Source: Penicillium oxalicum (Eukaryota; Ascomycota; Eurotiomycetes; Eurotiales; Aspergillaceae). From it: 64,000 bases of DNA. This document shows, piece after piece, positions 60,065 through 64,000 of the stretch. Location: assembly GCF_001723175.1 (NCBI RefSeq), contig NC_064651.1, positions 4,402,001 to 4,466,000 of the forward strand. The letters are read 5' to 3'. The notes below the pieces were generated by a model that saw nothing but the letters and a program-made list of their open reading frames with translations, did no database searches and was not told the origin of the DNA. Each line of letters opens with the position of its first letter. Position 1 is the first letter of the stretch. Position numbers and translations under genes: made by a program.

Positions 60065-61363
60065 TTAGAAATCGTCACCATCGTCGTCATCTCCATCTCC
60101 ACCCCGGCCACGGGGGCCCTTGACTCCATCCTTGCGGATAGGAATTTTGATGCCTTGCAGGGCAAAACATTTGCTCAATTGAGTGCTTTCAATGACACCG
60201 GGGAACTTCTTGGCGGAGAAGACCTGGAACGGTTCACTGAAGACGGAGGCCAAAATGGGGGCAGACCCATGGTTGATCACTGGCGCACCGTTGGCGCTCT
60301 CGGGGGATTGTGTGCCGACGTTGACGAAACTCATTTTCAGGCTGTGGGAGAAAGAACAATTAGCCATCTGGACACACGCATCGCGCTGACTTGCACAGAG
60401 CAGGGACTCTTCAGGTCCGAACATACCGAAAAGTGCCTTCTGTTCGCACACTCAAATCCTGGAGAATGAACCAAACGCCGATCTTGTTGTCGGGGTCGGT
60501 CAACCGGAAAGCGCTGGCGCTCAGACTGCCAATCAAATTCCGGGTGAACATGCCCCCCTGACCGCCGGACATGGGAGGCACCGGAGACATGGCCGCGGGC
60601 ATCTGGCCTCCTTGCGGATAGCCATAGGGTGGGTACCCCACCGTCTGCCCGTAGGGATTCTGATACATCTGCTGTTGGCCATAATAGTTGTTCATCGGCG
60701 GGTACCCCACGGGCTGCCCATAGGCATTCTGGCCATAGGCGGGGTAGGTTGGCGACATGTTCTGAGGGGGCGGCGGATACGAGGAGGACATGGCCGTGGA
60801 GATAGAAGGGGAGGTGGCTGAGTGCTTCACAAGGTTCACTTCATTCGTACCGTCGGCGTTCCATAGGTCCACCGTCAGGACGTAGAAAGATGTGTCGATT
60901 TCGCTATATCAAGCAAGCGCGAAGGTCAGACAGCAGCACAGGGGGGGGGGAAACCAGCCAGCAGAGACAACGGGGCGGGCCTACTTGATATCAATCTCCT
61001 TCTCTGTGTGTTCGTCTCGCACGATCAATCGGATACAAGGTGGCGGGGTGATAGGTCTTCGGTCCTAGCGAGCAGAGAGAACATGGTCAGTCAGGAAGTC
61101 GGTCCCTGCCAACACATTGAGACCAAGACACGCACTTTGTCACCAAAGCCACACATGCGCGCCCGGATAGGTTGTTGAACGACCTGGAGGGACCAGATCC
61201 GACCTTCGTGGCACGTCGAAACGGGCGCGAGATGGTCGGTCGATCGCATGGGACCTGTCCCTGGCGTTGGGTACGCGGCCGGAGGACCAGGCATCCGGTC
61301 CATGGAGAGCGGCGGCGGTGGCGGGGGCACCGGATGAGCCCTTTCTTGCTCGATAGCATACAT
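60065..61363 (-). CDS. velB: Velvet family regulator VelB
   Basis: Four exons on the minus strand, 61136-61363, 60985-61064, 60427-60903 and 60065-60341, give 353 residues (A. nidulans VelB has 369). VelB pairs with VeA and LaeA in the light-responsive velvet complex that couples sexual development to secondary metabolism, and with VosA in spore maturation. The velvet domain starts with [20 protein letters not shown] near residue 57 and runs through [40 protein letters not shown] and [14 protein letters not shown]. It is split by the family's Tyr/Gly/Pro/Gln-rich insert and resumes with [40 protein letters not shown] and [16 protein letters not shown]. The C terminus is Gly/Asp-rich ([12 protein letters not shown]). 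Introns have donors GTGCGT, GTAGGC and GTATGT and keep frame. The ATG at 61363 gives [10 protein letters not shown], matching Aspergillus VelB (MYAVE...). Confidence 0.96.
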
Positions 61364-62545
61364 GGTTCGCGAGCAAGGAGAAACCGAGGACGATGGACAA
61401 GCAAGTCGAGAATCGGCGGATGGGTCGCTTCAGCTTAGACGCGACAATCTGGAAAATGGATGGGATTGACTAAAACGAAAATCGGAGTGTGGATGAACAC
61501 GGCGGCGGGGGGGAGTTGGATTTGATAGTGTGACATGCGACCCCGCGGAATCTCGACGTCACAGTTGAAGCATTGACTCCAGGCGGGAGCTAAAGCGGAC
61601 GCGAGTGGTCTTATTTAGCGCGCGAACGAAGACGAAGGATCGCGTGCTTCAAGTGGGATAGTTTCACCCACACTAGGTACTGACTGACTGGACGGAAGGG
61701 GAATCGGCGAGCTGCAACTCAGCCGGGCGGGATTGAAGATGGTCGCGAGAGGGGGTTGGTCAATAGAGAGGAGAAGGGGACGCGATGACGATCCCGATCG
61801 CGAGATTTCAGGGCGACCAAGTGAAAATTCGATCGAGAGTGACGGTCGGTGCCCCAGGCCAAACCAGCGGAAAGAAGCACGGGAGTGGCGACTGGTGAAC
61901 CGAGAACCGCGCTGTCGGTACGGGAAGAGGGCGGTTGAGCTGGTCGAGTCGAATCGTGGAGGGACGAGGCGGAGAGGAAGAGGAAGAGGAACTCCAGGTG
62001 GAGTTGGCGCGGGCGCAAAGGCCGAGTCAGGAGAATCTCAGGAGGAGCAGGATGTTGGGATGTTTGGGGAATCGACGATCTCTCCAACTGCACAACGCCT
62101 GGAAGCTCTGAATCAGTATGAAGCAAATTCGAAGGATGGCCCCGCCGGTCGCAACCCGCTGGTGGTGCGAGCCATGATCAGTTGGCAGGATGCGGGAGAT
62201 GGGCTGGATATCCACGGGTCACTGGCCCAGAGATTATGGTCCGACACTAGTCGTTTGGGGAGGGGAAGAGAGCTGGACGACTTACTCGACTGCTCTGGAA
62301 CGACCTGAATGTGAATAACGGATTGAACAGGAAGAATAGTGCTGATGATAAGAAAAAAAAAGCCCAAGTAGTTTCCACGACTGCCCAACAAGACGGTCGA
62401 ACAGCGAGTCGGGAGGAAAGTACGAAAGGTAAGAGAGCGGAGTGGGGGAAAGAAGTGGGAGTAGAAGGTGACGTTCTCGAGGACCGAAAAGGAACGACCG
62501 AAAGGGAAAGCTCATCAAAAATGACGAAAAAGAAAGCCTACCCCC

Positions 62546-62592
62546 AGAAAAAGGGAAAAAAGAAAAGAAAAAGATCAAAAAAAAAAAAGAGA
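62546..62592 (+). repeat. Purine tract upstream of velB
   Basis: A 47-base stretch of nearly pure A/G on the plus strand ending in a run of about 12 A, inside a 260-base purine-rich stretch. On the velB strand it is a pyrimidine tract about 1.2 kb upstream of the ATG. Confidence 0.7.
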
Positions 62593-63885
62593 TTCAGGAC
62601 AGGAGATGTCGGCGCGTCCTTCTTCTTGCTCTGTTTCGGGATTCCTTTCTCATCTCCTATCCGATCGGATTGCATACATTTGAAGCAGACCCCGTCGGGG
62701 CGACAGGTCTGGTCCGATGACTCTGAACCGGCTGTGTTTTTTCCCTCTGTGCACTGTTGTCCATCTCCTGCATCTTTGCCTTTCTGCAAGTGTCCCATCA
62801 ACCCCATCGACCAAGGTGGCCTACCAGAATCCTCCTTCCCCCCCCCCTCTTTCTGCTCGTCTCGCAGAAGCTGTCAGAGGTTCCCAACTCCTCTCCTCGA
62901 CAAATCAGAGAATCGCCCCGGACGACGAAGAGAAGAAAGATCCGCGCTGCCGGCGCAGGAACCTCGATCCGGTCTGTCGGGTTCTCGCTTGGACGAATGA
63001 GGATCGTCTCATGTCCTCCAAGGAGGCTCCGCCTTCATGCATTCGGATGGCTCCAGGCGTCGCTTGATGAGAGGCAGAGTCACGGTGGTCGTGCTGAAAT
63101 CTGGCGAGAGAACACAGTCACATAGAGTCACATGGTGTTTCCTCGCAGACAACAAGTTCCGGTTCGGAGGGTGGTGATGTGGTATTCTGGTGCGTAGTCG
63201 GGATGGACGCTTTAGGGGGTGAGATGATGGACGAGGAGACCGTTTGCGGAAGTTCGTCTCCCGTCGAGTCGGGTCTTCTGTCTGCGGCGGAGGCAGAGGT
63301 CCTTGCACCGACGATCTACAAATGCTCATTGGAGAACAGCCGGATTCGCGGCTGAGCACATAAGATTCGGTGGTGTCTGGGCGCTTCTCTCCAATATCTG
63401 GGGGTTGGTACCACAGTAGGTCTGGAGTCTGTCCTTGTCCTGGTTACGGTCGGTCGTTAGGGTTGACAAGCCGAATCCGGCCGCTGTGTGCCTTCGAGGG
63501 TGTCTCGATGCGACCAGCGATCTCAACAACTTGTTTTGGGCATGGAAGGGCTATCCGAGGCCGGTCGGCGTTCTTACAATCTGTGGCAACCGAAAAATGA
63601 ACAAGGGCGATGGGATAAACTTGGACGTGGACGTTTTGTAGCAAAATTTTGGGTCAGCGGTGAACAAGGAGTCTGATGGGATCTATTGCTTGACCCTGAG
63701 CCGTTAATGCCAATGGCTGGCATTCAATTCGAGCCTCGGCGCGTGTTCCTCGCACCGTGGTTCTGATCTATGCGTCGTCCAGGTTCTTCGGTTTTTTTTT
63801 CTTAACACTTTAACCTTCAACCTCCACAGACTCTCTCGTGCTGGAATCTCTCATCCTCACCGCGTCAACTTCCATATTCATGGTG

Positions 63886-63906
63886 TACGTACTACGTACT
63901 ACGTAT
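63886..63906 (+). repeat. Three copies of a TACGTAC 7-mer
   Basis: TACGTAC is repeated in tandem three times, the last with one change (TACGTAT). Each unit contains the palindrome TACGTA or GTAC. No function is evident. Confidence 0.75.
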
Positions 63907-64000
63907 TACATGGCTGCAGGCGAAGCATGTGAGGCGAACCTGTCAGTCGCACAAATGGTGCGGGCTTCCCTGCAGGTTGGCTGTTGGGACGTGGGCAAGG

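Larger units (their letters stand above)
61364..64000. other. At least 2.6 kb of non-coding DNA upstream of velB
   Basis: No coding sequence is supported. The many reading frames (for example 61733-62308 and 62311-63000, +) are Arg/Lys-rich by composition, overlap in other frames and lack domains. The region holds a long purine-rich tract (about 62340-62600) and a small tandem repeat at the right end. It presumably includes a long promoter and leader for velB. Confidence 0.5.

Noticed and set aside
61733..62308. A 191-codon Arg/Glu-rich frame upstream of velB
   Set aside because: Its composition is explained by the purine-rich DNA; no domain is seen and several frames overlap.

Overview
The window is nuclear DNA from a filamentous ascomycete. 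Coding sequences are broken by short GT-AG introns (about 45-115 bases), genes lie on both strands without operons, and gene content points to Eurotiales (Aspergillus/Penicillium group): a PhiA-type conidial wall protein, the velvet regulator VelB, and Aspergillus-like versions of Msh4, eIF3b and Cyt1. No species call is possible from sequence reading alone. Exon coordinates were worked out by hand from splice signals, reading frame and known family sequence; most are exact, a few could be off by a base.

Left part (1-25 kb): slx9 (ribosome assembly, -), a NAD-dependent glycerol-3-phosphate dehydrogenase gene broken by many small indels (+), the intact glycogen debranching enzyme gene (+), a 2.9 kb gene-free stretch, an F-box protein (+), an Aro3-type DAHP synthase (-), a large disordered protein of unknown function (-), a gamma-glutamylcyclotransferase-like protein (+) and cytochrome c1 (-).

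Middle (25-45 kb): two identical tRNA-Arg(TCG) genes in head-to-head inverted orientation, then three genes in the same direction that make biochemical sense together: an Ssu1-type sulfite exporter, a Zn2Cys6 transcription factor and a cysteine dioxygenase. Cysteine dioxygenase makes cysteine sulfinate, the precursor of sulfite; Ssu1 exports sulfite; the factor between them is the obvious candidate regulator. A rare 10-mer (CAATCGCCGA) occurs three times, only in the intergenic DNA of this trio, twice as a perfect inverted repeat in front of the dioxygenase. Then come recyclin-1 (+), a GPI-anchored CAP/PR-1 protein (+), eIF3b (-) and the meiotic MutS homologue Msh4 (+).

Right part (45-64 kb): Hel2-type RING/zinc-finger ubiquitin ligase (-), a DEK_C/SWIB protein of the Tri1 type (-) divergent from the ribosome assembly factor Rsa4 (+), phiA (-), a 7 kb gene-poor stretch, and velB (-), which has at least 2.6 kb of non-coding, partly purine-rich DNA upstream.

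Most genes are ordinary housekeeping genes. The observations most worth a second look are the sulfite/cysteine trio with its shared motif, the indel-riddled glycerol-3-phosphate dehydrogenase, and the inverted tRNA pair.
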